Source of the DNA: Planktophila grossartii
GTDB lineage: Bacteria > Actinomycetota > Actinomycetes > Nanopelagicales > Nanopelagicaceae
Assembly: GCA_965234365.1 (NCBI GenBank)
Contig: OZ248345.1
Span: forward strand, 496,001 to 560,000
Direction: 5' to 3'
Length of the DNA stretch: 64,000 nucleotides
Each line of letters starts with the position of its first letter. The first letter of the stretch is position 1. This document shows, in pieces, positions 42,918 through 52,014 of this stretch. The notes beneath the pieces are model-generated. The model saw nothing but the letters and a program-made list of their open reading frames with translations, searched no databases and was not told the DNA's origin. The translations under genes and the position numbers were made by a program.

Positions 42918-44320
42918 TTGTTGGTTCTATCTCGCAAAGTTCGGTATGCATCGACAACGTCAGGGGTTGCTGTTGAGTGGGTTGTTGTAACGTCGCCAAG
43001 ATTCCATTGTGGAGGAGTTGCTCCGCCAAGGAGCGCCCACGCAGCTTGTCGTGCAGCGCCATCTGCGACATATTCACCTGGTTGTGGAACCAGAACTTCG
43101 CGACCGAATAGTGAAGATGCAATTGATGAGATTGCAGGATTCTTTGCAGCGCCACCGATAAGCAATACGCGGTTGATAGAAACACCTAACTGTTCCAGAG
43201 CGTCAACTGCATCGACAAGACCGCACAACATTCCTTCGATCATCGCTCGAGCAATATCGGCAGGATTTGAGTTTGAAAGGTTCATCCCAGCAAAGACACC
43301 AGTTGCATCAGGGCGGTTAGGTGTGCGTTCGCCTTCAAAGTAAGGCAGAAGCGATAAACCGTTTGCACCTGGCTTAGCAGTGAGCGCTAGAGCGCCTACT
43401 TCATCATGTGTCTTTCCTAAGATACGAGTAGCTGCATCCAAAATTCGCGCCGCATTGAGCGTGCAGACAAGAGGTAAGAAGCGACCTGTTGCATCAGCAA
43501 AACCTGCAACCGCTCCGCTGGGATCATGAGTTGGAGTATCTGAGACCGCAAAGGCAGTTCCACTCGTGCCGAGAGAAACAACAACGTCGCCGGGTTGCGC
43601 TTGAACACCGAGAGCAGCACCTGCGTTATCTCCTGCGCCCGCTGCGATAGGAATTCCTGAAAGTGTTTCGCCTCCGAAAGCGTTGGGTGCAACGATACGT
43701 GGAGTAATAATGGCGCGATCTGTGCGAAGCGCTGATTTCAAGAGATCATCTCGATACGTTGATGTCACTGAATCGAAGTAGCCAGTGCCCGATGCATCAG
43801 AGCGATCGGTAAATAACTTTCCAAAATCTTTTCCACCTTGCAGGCGCCATGAGAGCCAGTCGTGGGGGAGCGCAACTGCTGCAACTTTCTCGGCGTTTGC
43901 TTTCTCGTTATCTGCAAGCCAACGAAGTTTCGTTGCAGTAAAAGATGCAACGAGTACTGAGCCAACTTTCTTTGCAGCTTCCGCATCCCCACCCATTTCA
44001 GCATTGAGATCGCGTGCAGATTGTGCAGAGCGAGTGTCATTCCATAGAAGTGCAGGGCGAATAACTTCTCCGCTGCTATCGAGTGTGACCATGCCATGTT
44101 GTTGCCCACCGATTGAAATTGCTGCAACGTCATCGAGTCCGCCAGCTTCGGCGATTGCGCTGTCGAGGGCTTTCTCCCAAAGGGCTGGCTCTACTTCTGT
44201 TCCATCAGGGTGAGAGGCGCGACCTTGGCGAAGTAACTCACCAGTATCTGCGTTGCGAATCACGACTTTTACCGATTGGGTCGATGAATCCACGCCTGCT
44301 ATGAGTTGGGGTTTTGCCAT
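42911..44320 (-). CDS. xylB: xylulokinase (FGGY family)
   Basis: Phosphorylates D-xylulose to enter the pentose-phosphate pathway. 469 residues of FGGY kinase: LIAGVDSSTQSVKVVI at the start, GQQHGMVTLD near 80, GAGDNAGAALG near 230 and GGAAKNPAI near 390. The GQQHGM motif is typical of xylulokinases. No xylA or xylose transporter is adjacent, so related ketoses remain possible. ATG lies 6 nt behind TAGCCT (leaderless). Confidence 0.92.
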   Translation of the reverse strand: MAKPQLIAGVDSSTQSVKVVIRNADTGELLRQGRASHPDGTEVEPALWEKALDSAIAEAGGLDDVAAISIGGQQHGMVTLDSSGEVIRPALLWNDTRSAQSARDLNAEMGGDAEAAKKVGSVLVASFTATKLRWLADNEKANAEKVAAVALPHDWLSWRLQGGKDFGKLFTDRSDASGTGYFDSVTSTYRDDLLKSALRTDRAIITPRIVAPNAFGGETLSGIPIAAGAGDNAGAALGVQAQPGDVVVSLGTSGTAFAVSDTPTHDPSGAVAGFADATGRFLPLVCTLNAARILDAATRILGKTHDEVGALALTAKPGANGLSLLPYFEGERTPNRPDATGVFAGMNLSNSNPADIARAMIEGMLCGLVDAVDALEQLGVSINRVLLIGGAAKNPAISSIASSLFGREVLVPQPGEYVADGAARQAAWALLGGATPPQWNLGDVTTTHSTATPDVVDAYRTLRDRTNNW

Positions 44321-44326
44321 GGCGAA

Positions 44327-44332
44327 AGGCTA
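44327..44332 (-). promoter_or_regulatory. -10 box of xylB (leaderless)
   Basis: Minus-strand TAGCCT ends 6 nt before the ATG at 44320, the same hexamer and spacing as in the dioxygenase promoter at 2056. Confidence 0.6.
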
Positions 44333-44349
44333 GACTGTGCCAGTCAGTG

Positions 44350-44378
44350 TTGACCACAGTGCGGCTTATTTATTTAGC
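44350..44378 (+). promoter_or_regulatory. promoter candidate of pfkA
   Basis: TTGACC (44350-44355), a 17-nt spacer and TTTAGC (44373-44378). The gene then has a short leader with GGAG at 44397-44400, so this is a conventional leadered start. Confidence 0.4.
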
Positions 44379-44407
44379 CAAATCTCACTTAATTTTGGAG
44401 CGTTGCA

Positions 44408-45433
44408 ATGCGTATTGGAATTCTTACAGGTGGCGGAGACTGCCCAGGACTTAACGGTGTTATTCGTGGAGTAGTCACAAAGGGAATCAAAGAGTACGGA
44501 TACGAGTTCGTCGGATTCCGCGATGGTTGGAAGGGCCCACTTGAGGCTCTCACCATGCCTTTGGATCTTGCAACTGTTAAGCCAATCCTTGCAAAGGGCG
44601 GAACCATCCTTGGTTCATCACGTACCAACCCATTTAAGATGGAGAACGGTGTCGAGCGCATCAAGCAGAACCTTGCTGATCAAGGCATCGATGTTCTCAT
44701 CGCAATCGGTGGCGAAGACACCCTTGGAGTTGCAACAAAGCTCGACGCGCTAGGCGTTAAGGTCATCGGTGTTCCAAAGACAATCGATAACGATCTCAAC
44801 AACACAGATTTCACATTTGGTTTCGATACTTCCGTCAACATTGCAATGGAAGCAATCGATCGCCTTCACACAACTGCAGAGTCACACCACCGCCCATTGA
44901 TCGTTGAGGTCATGGGTCGCCACGCAGGTTGGATCGCACTTCACTCAGGTATCGCAGGAGATGCTGCATGCATCTTGATCCCAGAAGTTAAGTTCTCGGT
45001 CGACAAGGTCTGCGAATATGTAAAGTCACGTTTTGAAACAGGCACAGCTCCAATTATCGTGATTGCAGAAGGCGCAATCCCTCAAGATGGCGACATGATC
45101 ACTAAGGATCAGCCACTCGATGCATTCGGCCACGTACAGCTTTCAGGTATCGGCGATTGGCTCGCTGCAGAGATCGAGACAAAGACTGGCTACCAGACAC
45201 GTTGCACAGTTCTTGGCCACATCCAGCGTGGTGGAACTCCATCAGCATTCGACCGCGTTCTTAGCTCACGCTTCGGACTTGAGGCAATCACAGCTGTTCA
45301 CGAAGGTGATTTCGGCAAGATGATGGCTCTTCACGGAACAACAATCGCTCGCGTGCCTTTGGCATCAGCGACAGATGTTCTTAAGACCGTTCCAATCGAG
45401 CGCTACGAGGAGATCACTTCGTTCTTTGGATAA
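44408..45433 (+). CDS. pfkA: 6-phosphofructokinase, pyrophosphate-type active site
   Basis: Phosphorylates fructose 6-phosphate in glycolysis. 341 residues: TGGGDCPGLNGVIRG at 7-21, GGEDT at 101-105, PKTIDNDLNNTDFTFGFDT from 123, and GHIQRGG. Asp104 and Lys124 replace the two glycines of ATP-dependent enzymes such as E. coli PfkA (the GGDG and PGTIDND motifs). This combination is that of PPi-dependent enzymes such as Amycolatopsis PPi-PFK, which work in both glycolytic and gluconeogenic directions. The gene has GGAG upstream and is followed by DAHP synthase on the same strand with its own promoter. Confidence 0.93.
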   Translation: MRIGILTGGGDCPGLNGVIRGVVTKGIKEYGYEFVGFRDGWKGPLEALTMPLDLATVKPILAKGGTILGSSRTNPFKMENGVERIKQNLADQGIDVLIAIGGEDTLGVATKLDALGVKVIGVPKTIDNDLNNTDFTFGFDTSVNIAMEAIDRLHTTAESHHRPLIVEVMGRHAGWIALHSGIAGDAACILIPEVKFSVDKVCEYVKSRFETGTAPIIVIAEGAIPQDGDMITKDQPLDAFGHVQLSGIGDWLAAEIETKTGYQTRCTVLGHIQRGGTPSAFDRVLSSRFGLEAITAVHEGDFGKMMALHGTTIARVPLASATDVLKTVPIERYEEITSFFG

Positions 45434-45462
45434 TCTCCCTCCGAGATTGCCACTGAATTACC

Positions 45463-45468
45463 TATTCT
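45463..45468 (+). promoter_or_regulatory. -10 box of the DAHP synthase gene (leaderless)
   Basis: TATTCT ends 7 nt before ATG 45476. This spacing favours that start over ATG 45470, two codons upstream. Confidence 0.55.
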
Positions 45469-45475
45469 TATGCCT

Positions 45476-46831
45476 ATGAACTCGACTTCCTCGCAACTGG
45501 ATTCACTCTTCGATCCATCACTCGTCGCTGCCCAGCAACCAAATTGGCCGGGCGGACATGATGGAGAGCAGATGAAGAAGGCTGTAGCAGATCTTCGCGC
45601 TCTTCCTCCACTTGTCTTTGCTGGTGAGTGCGATGATCTCAAAGCAAAGATCGCTGAAGCAGCCGCAGGTCGAGCATTTTGGTTACAAGGTGGAGATTGC
45701 GCCGAGACATTTAATTCAGCAACTGCTGATTCAATCCGTAACCGCATCAAGACAATCTTGCAGATGGCTGCTGTATTGCAGTACTACTCAAGTTTGCCTG
45801 TTATCAAGGTTGGCCGCATGGCTGGGCAGTTTGCTAAGCCACGTTCGAATGACCTTGAAACTCGCGGCGATGTCACACTTCCTGCCTACCGCGGCGATGC
45901 TGTAAACGATATTGAATTCACAGAGGCAGCTCGTACACCAGATCCAAATCGACTTGTTCGCGTTTACAACACTTCTGCTGCAACTCTTAACTTAGTTCGC
46001 GCATTTACCCGTGGTGGATTTGCAGATCTTCGTCAGGTGCACGAATGGAATAAGGGCTTTATCCGCGATTCAAAGTTCGGCGATAAGTACGAGCAGATGG
46101 CGAATGAAATCGGCCGCGCACTCTCCTTTATGCAATCAGCGGGCGTAGATCCAGAACAATTTAAGGCTGTTGATTTCTATGCAAGTCACGAAGCTCTCAT
46201 CATTGAATACGAGAAGGCGCTAACCCGTATCGATTCACGAACACAGCTTCCCTACGATGTTTCAGGACACTTCATCTGGATCGGCGAACGCACACGTCAG
46301 CTCGATGGCGCACATGTTGATTTCGCATCAAAGGTACGTAACCCAATCGGTATCAAGCTTGGACCAAAGTCGACTGTAGAAGATGCACTCGCACTTATTG
46401 CAAAGCTCAATCCAGATAACGAGCCAGGTCGCATTACCTTCATTACACGAATGGGTGCGGGCACGATTCGCCAGGCGCTCCCAGCACTTGTCGAAGGTGT
46501 AACAAAGAGCGGAGCACAGGTTCTCTGGGTCTGCGACCCAATGCACGGAAACACCTTTGAATCGAAGAATGGCTACAAGACTCGTAACTTCGAAGATGTG
46601 CTCGATGAAGTACGCGGGTTCTTTGAAGTCCATAAGAAGCTCGGAACCCACCCAGGTGGAATCCATATCGAGCTCACGGGTGACGATGTCACTGAATGCC
46701 TTGGTGGCGGTAACGAAGTATCTGAAAAGGATCTCGAATCACGCTACGAAACAGCTTGCGATCCACGCTTGAATCACTCGCAATCACTCGAGCTTTCATT
46801 CTTGGTTGCTGAAATGTTGCGCGACCGCTAA
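45476..46831 (+). CDS. aroG: class II 3-deoxy-7-phosphoheptulonate synthase
   Basis: First step of the shikimate pathway: phosphoenolpyruvate plus erythrose 4-phosphate to DAHP. 451 residues of the plant/actinobacterial class II type. WLQGGDCAETF near 73-83 includes the metal Cys, followed by GRMAGQFAKPRS, then IWIGERTRQLDGAHV, RMGAGTIR, WVCDPMHGNTF, and HIELTGDDVTEC with metal-binding residues. ATG 45476 is chosen on promoter spacing. An ogt gene follows after 10 nt. Confidence 0.95.
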   Translation: MNSTSSQLDSLFDPSLVAAQQPNWPGGHDGEQMKKAVADLRALPPLVFAGECDDLKAKIAEAAAGRAFWLQGGDCAETFNSATADSIRNRIKTILQMAAVLQYYSSLPVIKVGRMAGQFAKPRSNDLETRGDVTLPAYRGDAVNDIEFTEAARTPDPNRLVRVYNTSAATLNLVRAFTRGGFADLRQVHEWNKGFIRDSKFGDKYEQMANEIGRALSFMQSAGVDPEQFKAVDFYASHEALIIEYEKALTRIDSRTQLPYDVSGHFIWIGERTRQLDGAHVDFASKVRNPIGIKLGPKSTVEDALALIAKLNPDNEPGRITFITRMGAGTIRQALPALVEGVTKSGAQVLWVCDPMHGNTFESKNGYKTRNFEDVLDEVRGFFEVHKKLGTHPGGIHIELTGDDVTECLGGGNEVSEKDLESRYETACDPRLNHSQSLELSFLVAEMLRDR

Positions 46832-46841
46832 TTTAGCGAGC

Positions 46842-47336
46842 GTGACGCTGCTTCTTTCCACTCTTGCAACACCCATCGGCAACCTCAATCTCATTGCTGA
46901 CGAACATATTTTGCTCGGTGCAAACCTCTCCACACTCAAAGCTCTCAAAGAGAGCTTGAGCGCCGATGATGCAGAGCGCGAGATCAAGAGCGTTTCAAAG
47001 ATTCCTGTCATTACCGAACTCATCACTGATTACTTTGACGGCGATATCTCAGCGCTCAATTCCATTCAAGTTCGTCAACCTGGTGCGCCATTTTCGCAAT
47101 CGGCATGGAAGGCGATGAAGAAGGTAAAGCCTGGCGCAGTTATCTCTTACGCTGATTTAGCAGAACGTGCCGGCAGCCCTGCTGCTGTTCGTGCAGCAGG
47201 AAGTGCCTGCGCAAAGAATGCAATAGTTCTCATTGTTCCGTGCCACCGCATCGTCAAAACCGGCGGAGCGCTAGGAAATTATGCTTACGGTTTAAGTAAG
47301 AAAGAGTGGCTACTTCGCCACGAGGGCGCCCTTTAA
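46842..47336 (+). CDS. ogt: methylated-DNA-[protein]-cysteine S-methyltransferase
   Basis: Repairs O6-alkylguanine by suicidal transfer to its own cysteine. 164 residues; the acceptor lies in VPCHRIVKTGG near 130, preceded by the helix-turn-helix AWKAMKKVKPGAVISYADLA with the arginine finger in SPAAVRAAGSA. GTG 46842 is chosen because the open frame further upstream lies inside DAHP synthase. The gene lies 10 nt after aroG. Its 3' end overlaps the convergent threonine aldolase by 27 bases. Confidence 0.92.
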   Translation: MTLLLSTLATPIGNLNLIADEHILLGANLSTLKALKESLSADDAEREIKSVSKIPVITELITDYFDGDISALNSIQVRQPGAPFSQSAWKAMKKVKPGAVISYADLAERAGSPAAVRAAGSACAKNAIVLIVPCHRIVKTGGALGNYAYGLSKKEWLLRHEGAL

Positions 47337-48359
47337 TATTTTTTCCAGGATTTCAATCGCCTGAGAACATTGCGCATCATCGAAATCAAGATGAGTTACA
47401 AGGCGCGCATAGTGAGGACCCAGTGCGCTAATCCATAGCCCAGCCTCATTGCAGCGCGCAGTTAAATCTGCGGCTGTAATACCAATCTTTGATAGATCAA
47501 GGCCGACAATGTTGGTGACAACCTTTGCAGGATCGACAAGAGATGCATCAACTGCAGCCAGCGCCACAGCTATCTTCTTTGCGCGAGCATGATCGTCGGC
47601 AAGGCGAGCAATATTGTTATCGAGGGCGTAATGAGCAGCTGCGGCAATAATTCCAACCTGACGCATTCCTGCGCCGTAACGCTTGCGCCAGATGCGAGCC
47701 TCAGCGACACGTTCCTTTGTTGAGAGCATGACCGAACCGATAGGCGCACCGAGCCCCTTAGAGAGACAGACGCTAATGGTGTCAAAGTGCTTTCCGTATT
47801 CAGCAAAGTAGACTCCCGATGCCACATGCGCATTCCAGATTCGCGCACCATCAAGGTGCATCGCGATTCCTCGTGCACGAGCCGCAGATGAAAGTTTCGA
47901 AATCTCTTCAATTGGTTGCACTGTTCCGCCACCAAAATTATGTGTATTTTCAACTGCAATCGCTTTGGTAGAAACCAGGTATGGGCCGGCATTTTCATGA
48001 GCGATAGCCAGTGGATCTTCTGCTTTCAAAGATCCATCTGCTGATGGCCAGGTACGAGTAGTAATTCCGCTAAATGTTGCGGCAGCGCCAAGTTCAGCGC
48101 GCACGATATGAGAGCGAGTTTCAACAAGAAGTTCTTCACCTGGCTTTACCAAAGTGCGGATTGCGAGCTGGTTTGCAAGAGAACCTGTGGGGGAGAAGAG
48201 GCCAGCTTCGTGGCCGAACATTGCAGCAACGCGTTCTTCGAGAGAGTTAACGGTTGGATCATCTCCGTAGACATCATCGCCAACTTCAGCCGATGCCATT
48301 GCTTGACGCATTGCAGCGCTGGGTTGAGTGACTGTGTCAGAACGAAGATCGATAGCCAT
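47310..48359 (-). CDS. ltaE: low-specificity L-threonine aldolase
   Basis: A PLP enzyme cleaving threonine or allo-threonine to glycine and acetaldehyde. 349 residues; MAIDLRSDTVTQPSAAMRQA at the start is the family opening, HNFGGGTVQP and HLDGARIWNA lie in the PLP pocket, and SVCLSKGLGAPIGS near 195-208 contains the Schiff-base lysine. It is the last gene of the pknB-nfo-eamA-ltaE run, 3 nt after the transporter; such a transporter/aldolase pair could serve threonine or glycine handling. Confidence 0.93.
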   Translation of the reverse strand: MAIDLRSDTVTQPSAAMRQAMASAEVGDDVYGDDPTVNSLEERVAAMFGHEAGLFSPTGSLANQLAIRTLVKPGEELLVETRSHIVRAELGAAATFSGITTRTWPSADGSLKAEDPLAIAHENAGPYLVSTKAIAVENTHNFGGGTVQPIEEISKLSSAARARGIAMHLDGARIWNAHVASGVYFAEYGKHFDTISVCLSKGLGAPIGSVMLSTKERVAEARIWRKRYGAGMRQVGIIAAAAHYALDNNIARLADDHARAKKIAVALAAVDASLVDPAKVVTNIVGLDLSKIGITAADLTARCNEAGLWISALGPHYARLVTHLDFDDAQCSQAIEILEKILKGALVAK

Positions 48360-48362
48360 GGC

Positions 48363-49238
48363 TTAATTCTCCACTTCTTCATTCTCTTTAAGAACTATGA
48401 CGAACATGGCGATCAGCACCATGAGACCACCAAGGGTAGCTTGCAGAGTCAAGTGTTCACCACCGAAGATCACTGCAAAGAGAGCGGCAAAGACAACTTC
48501 CATCGTGAGAATCACTGCAACCTTCGAGGTTGTCATATGCGCCTGTGACCAGGTCTGTACGACGAAGGCAACTGCAGTACAAATAACTGCGGTAAATACG
48601 ACAACGCCCCACACACCAGAATCTGGTGGAGCCGAGTAACCACCAGGAATTGATGCAACCCCTGATAGAAGTCCGCATGTGGCAAGTTGCACAACAGTCA
48701 TCGCATAGGCATCGCGCCCTGATGACCATTTACCGAGAGCGATGATGTGCGCTGCAAAGAAAAGGGCACTAGCAAGAACAAGCATCTCGCCAAAGCCAAC
48801 AGAGAATCCATGGATAGATAGAAGTCCTAGTCCAACAGTTGCAAGGACCACACAGCCCCAAATTACTTTGGTAAGTCGTTCCTTTAAGAAGTAATAGGCA
48901 AGGAGAGGAGTGAAGACGACATACAGACCTGTAACGAATCCTGTAATGGCAGCGCCCGTGCGAGCTAGCCCGAGTGTTTGAAAGATATAGCCAAGGCCTA
49001 GAAAAATTCCAGCCGCTCCTGCGCGCGCAATCAGATTGCGATCGAATTGCTTGAGAACTTGTGGCCTTAAGGCAATCATGACTACAACTGCCACCACAAA
49101 ACGAGTAAAGAGAAAGTTATTGACGCTCTGTCGTTCGATAGCATCTTTCATCACAACAAAGGCCATACCCCATGCTGCAGATACAGAGAGAAGTGCCCAG
49201 GGGGCGAGGCGAATCTTGAGAGCGTGCGAAGAACTCAT
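48363..49238 (-). CDS. EamA-family (DMT superfamily) transporter
   Basis: 291 residues, ten predicted helices, two EamA repeats. LLSVSAAWGMAFVVMKDAI opens the first; the second contains VQTWSQAHMTTSKVAVILTM and EVVFAALFAVIFGGE. The start overlaps the nfo stop as ATGA and the stop lies 3 nt before ltaE, so all three are co-translated. By family it exports an amino acid or small metabolite; its place next to threonine aldolase makes an amino acid plausible. Confidence 0.88.
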   Translation of the reverse strand: MSSSHALKIRLAPWALLSVSAAWGMAFVVMKDAIERQSVNNFLFTRFVVAVVVMIALRPQVLKQFDRNLIARAGAAGIFLGLGYIFQTLGLARTGAAITGFVTGLYVVFTPLLAYYFLKERLTKVIWGCVVLATVGLGLLSIHGFSVGFGEMLVLASALFFAAHIIALGKWSSGRDAYAMTVVQLATCGLLSGVASIPGGYSAPPDSGVWGVVVFTAVICTAVAFVVQTWSQAHMTTSKVAVILTMEVVFAALFAVIFGGEHLTLQATLGGLMVLIAMFVIVLKENEEVEN

Positions 49239-50098
49239 CCACGCAACTTCTTTAAGAGTGCGATTTCCTCACCATGTTCAGGTTCCATTCCTGGTGTTTC
49301 AAGAATGAGCGGCGCATTAGCAACAGCGGGGTGCTTTAAGAGCTCTGCGAATGGATCGACTCCGATAAATCCTTTACCAATATTTTGGTGGCGATCTTTG
49401 AGCGCGCCACACACATCCATCGAATCATTTGCGTGAATAAGTTGAATACGTTCGATTCCGGCGACCTGAACAAGAAGGTCGAGAGTCTCTTTCATTCCAC
49501 CTTTCTTTGCGATGTCATGGCCTGCGGCAAAGACGTGGCAGGTATCGAGACAGATGCCGACCTTGGGGTGGTAATTAAGTGCCTTGAGGTAATTCTCTAG
49601 ATCTTCAAGTCGCTTTACGAGTGATTGACCTTGGCCGGCAGTCGGCTCAAGAAGAAGCATCGGAGCATCGTCGTCGAGTGCTTCGAGAATTGGCATGACG
49701 CCCTTTTCAATCTGCTTCCAGGCGTTAGCAACGTTATCTTCTTTGACAGCTGAACCTGTGTGAACAACGACGCCAAGTGCGCCAATCTCTTGTCCTCGCT
49801 TGAGTGAGTAAGCAGTCGATGCCAATGAATTCTTGTAGGTATCTTCAGTGGGCGAACCTAAATTGATAAGAAATGGTGCGTGCACATACGTTTCAATATC
49901 AAGAGCTTCAGCCTTTTCGCGGAAGAGCGCATCTGCTTCATGGTTGGTCTCTGGCATCGCCCAGCCACGCGGATTCGATGTAAAGACCTGAATCGCTTCG
50001 GCCTGAGTTAGCTCAGCATATGCAATCGAACGCTTAGCCATTCCTCCAGATGTTGGAGTATGAGCACCGATACGTGGCTTCTTCGTGGCTTTAGACAT
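49235..50098 (-). CDS. nfo: deoxyribonuclease IV (endonuclease IV, Nfo)
   Basis: AP endonuclease of base-excision repair with a tri-zinc site in a TIM barrel. 287 residues: IGAHTPTSGGM at 11-21, VVHTGSAV, LLLEPTAGQG, VGICLDTCHVFAAGHD, and LIHANDS followed by the late DRHQNIGKGFIG. These supply the His, Glu and Asp ligands. It lies 4 nt after pknB and overlaps the EamA gene, so its expression may follow the pknB promoter. Confidence 0.95.
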   Translation of the reverse strand: MSKATKKPRIGAHTPTSGGMAKRSIAYAELTQAEAIQVFTSNPRGWAMPETNHEADALFREKAEALDIETYVHAPFLINLGSPTEDTYKNSLASTAYSLKRGQEIGALGVVVHTGSAVKEDNVANAWKQIEKGVMPILEALDDDAPMLLLEPTAGQGQSLVKRLEDLENYLKALNYHPKVGICLDTCHVFAAGHDIAKKGGMKETLDLLVQVAGIERIQLIHANDSMDVCGALKDRHQNIGKGFIGVDPFAELLKHPAVANAPLILETPGMEPEHGEEIALLKKLRG

Positions 50099-50102
50099 TT
50101 GC

Positions 50103-52001
50103 CTAGCCTACTGTGATGGTCACAGTACTGCCACGCTTTACCTTAGTTCCGACCTTAGGCGAAACGTTTGTCACCTTTTTCACGGACTTCTTGCCAATTT
50201 TCTTAACCACAACTTTAAGGTCGAGATCCTTCAAAGCCTGAACAGCCTTTGCTTCATCGATAGAGAAGAGATTAGGAATATATGCATAAGCAGTTCCCTT
50301 TGAAATAACTAGCGCAACCTTTGCACCTTTATCTGCTGTGCCGCCACCCACAGGCTTCTGAGAAACAACTTCGCCAGCAAGACGAGTTTCGCTATATGCA
50401 TATGTTGAGGTGACTGCGAATCCTGCATCCTGTAACTCATTGAGCGCTTGATCTGAACTCTTACCTACATACGATGTAAGAGCAATCTGTTCAATTCCCT
50501 TAGAGACGCGGATGATGATTGACGTTCCACGCTTCACCTTTTCACCCGTTGGTGGGTTTGAATCGATGACGTAACCTTTAGGAACTGTTGTGCTGAACTC
50601 TTCGGCAAGTGGTGCGATGACGAGCGGTAACTTACCGATCAGATTCTGTGCAGCTTCCGGAGTAAGACCGGCGACTGCAGGCAGGATAAATCTTTCAGCT
50701 CCCTTAGAGATCACGAGTTTGACGGTGCCACCTTGATCAATGCGACCGCCACCTTCGGGGATTGATTGAATGACATGGCCTTCAGGAATCTCTTCACTAA
50801 ATTGTTTTTCGATCACCATGGATGTCAGACCCAGTGGATCGAGCGCTGCACTTACCTCGGTCTGAGATGCACCGACAGTAGATGGCACGACAACACGTGA
50901 GCCTGGTCCAACAAGTACATACCAACCGACAATTCCCACGATGACAGCCATGGCGAGTGCAATCTTTCGATTACGTCGTACGCGCTTGCTCGCCTTCTTA
51001 CGCTTTCTTACCTCCTCCGTTGTTTCACGAGGTGCCGGAGTGGGGATGCTTTGTGTCAATTCTTTTACCTTTGATCGCAGAGATTTACGGGATGGTTTTG
51101 GTCTCATCGGTTCGATGGGAATATCAAGTTCGAGGCTGAGCTGATTCTCCTTAGGGCTTAGCGTCTGATTAATACGCGATAGTTCTTCGTGAAAGACAGT
51201 GGCATCGCGTGGACGTTCATCTGGATTCGAACTCGTTGCACGATAGATCAGATCATCGAGTGGTTCAGGAATGCCCGCAACCACAGAACTAATCTTCGGC
51301 ACCCGATTGTTGACATGCATATATGCGATTTGAATGGGAGCATCACCTTCAAAGGGCTTCTTGCCGGTGAAGAGTTCAAATGCTGTAATACCAATGGAGT
51401 AGATATCGCTGCGTGAATCTGCGACGCCGCGCTGAACTTGTTCGGGGGAGAGATAGGAAACGCTGCCCAAAATGACGCTGGATTCGGCAGTCATCGTGCC
51501 GCCAAGGAGTGGTCCTTTTGCCAGACCGAAGTCAGCAATCTTGATACGACCTTCTTTAGAGATCAAGATGTTTTCAGGCTTGATATCGCGGTGAACAATT
51601 CCGATTTTATGAGCTGCAGAGAGCGCGCTCATCACAGGGAGTAGAAACTTAATTCCATCTTTGACCGAAAGGCTTCCTTGCTCATTGAGATATTCGCGCA
51701 AGGTGTGGCCTTCGATCATCTCCATCACTAAGAAGATGGCAGGCGTGCCGTTCTGATTCCATCCTTGATCTTGCACTGCGACGATATTGGGATGCGAGAG
51801 AGCTGCTGCAGCTTTTGCTTCACGGATAAAACGTTCTACAAATTGCTCATCCTGCGCCAAGTGCGAGTGCATGATCTTGACTGCAACTTTGCGATCGAGG
51901 CGAGTATCGAGGGCCTCATAGATGCTCGCCATTCCGCCGGTAGCCATCTGGCGGATGAGTTGATAGCGCCCATCGATAAGCTCGCCGGTCAGGTCAGACA
52001 T
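50103..52001 (-). CDS. pknB: serine/threonine protein kinase with four PASTA domains (PknB type)
   Basis: A membrane receptor kinase sensing peptidoglycan fragments. 632 residues: the cytoplasmic kinase domain spans 12-270 (VAVKIMHSH Lys, HRDIKPENIL catalytic loop, IADFGLAKG activation segment), then a basic juxtamembrane region and one helix (IALAMAVIVGIVGWYVLVG, ~350-370). Four PASTA repeats of about 65 residues follow outside, each ending in a V-x-ISKG-like strand. ATG lies 7 nt behind TAGAAT, a leaderless start. It is not beside ftsW/pbpA as in many actinobacteria; nfo follows instead. Confidence 0.95.
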   Translation of the reverse strand: MSDLTGELIDGRYQLIRQMATGGMASIYEALDTRLDRKVAVKIMHSHLAQDEQFVERFIREAKAAAALSHPNIVAVQDQGWNQNGTPAIFLVMEMIEGHTLREYLNEQGSLSVKDGIKFLLPVMSALSAAHKIGIVHRDIKPENILISKEGRIKIADFGLAKGPLLGGTMTAESSVILGSVSYLSPEQVQRGVADSRSDIYSIGITAFELFTGKKPFEGDAPIQIAYMHVNNRVPKISSVVAGIPEPLDDLIYRATSSNPDERPRDATVFHEELSRINQTLSPKENQLSLELDIPIEPMRPKPSRKSLRSKVKELTQSIPTPAPRETTEEVRKRKKASKRVRRNRKIALAMAVIVGIVGWYVLVGPGSRVVVPSTVGASQTEVSAALDPLGLTSMVIEKQFSEEIPEGHVIQSIPEGGGRIDQGGTVKLVISKGAERFILPAVAGLTPEAAQNLIGKLPLVIAPLAEEFSTTVPKGYVIDSNPPTGEKVKRGTSIIIRVSKGIEQIALTSYVGKSSDQALNELQDAGFAVTSTYAYSETRLAGEVVSQKPVGGGTADKGAKVALVISKGTAYAYIPNLFSIDEAKAVQALKDLDLKVVVKKIGKKSVKKVTNVSPKVGTKVKRGSTVTITVG

Positions 52002-52008
52002 GACCCGA

Positions 52009-52014
52009 ATTCTA
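52009..52014 (-). promoter_or_regulatory. -10 box of pknB (leaderless)
   Basis: Minus-strand TAGAAT ends 7 nt before the ATG at 52001 and overlaps the stop of the upstream kinase gene. Confidence 0.55.

Noticed and set aside
45432..45448. AATCTC/GAGATT stem after pfkA as a terminator
   Set aside because: No T-run follows and the stem is only 6 bp; it precedes the next gene's promoter.
45448..45460. GCCACTG resembling part of a cobalamin riboswitch before the DAHP synthase gene
   Set aside because: No other cobalamin-riboswitch block is present and the gap is too short.
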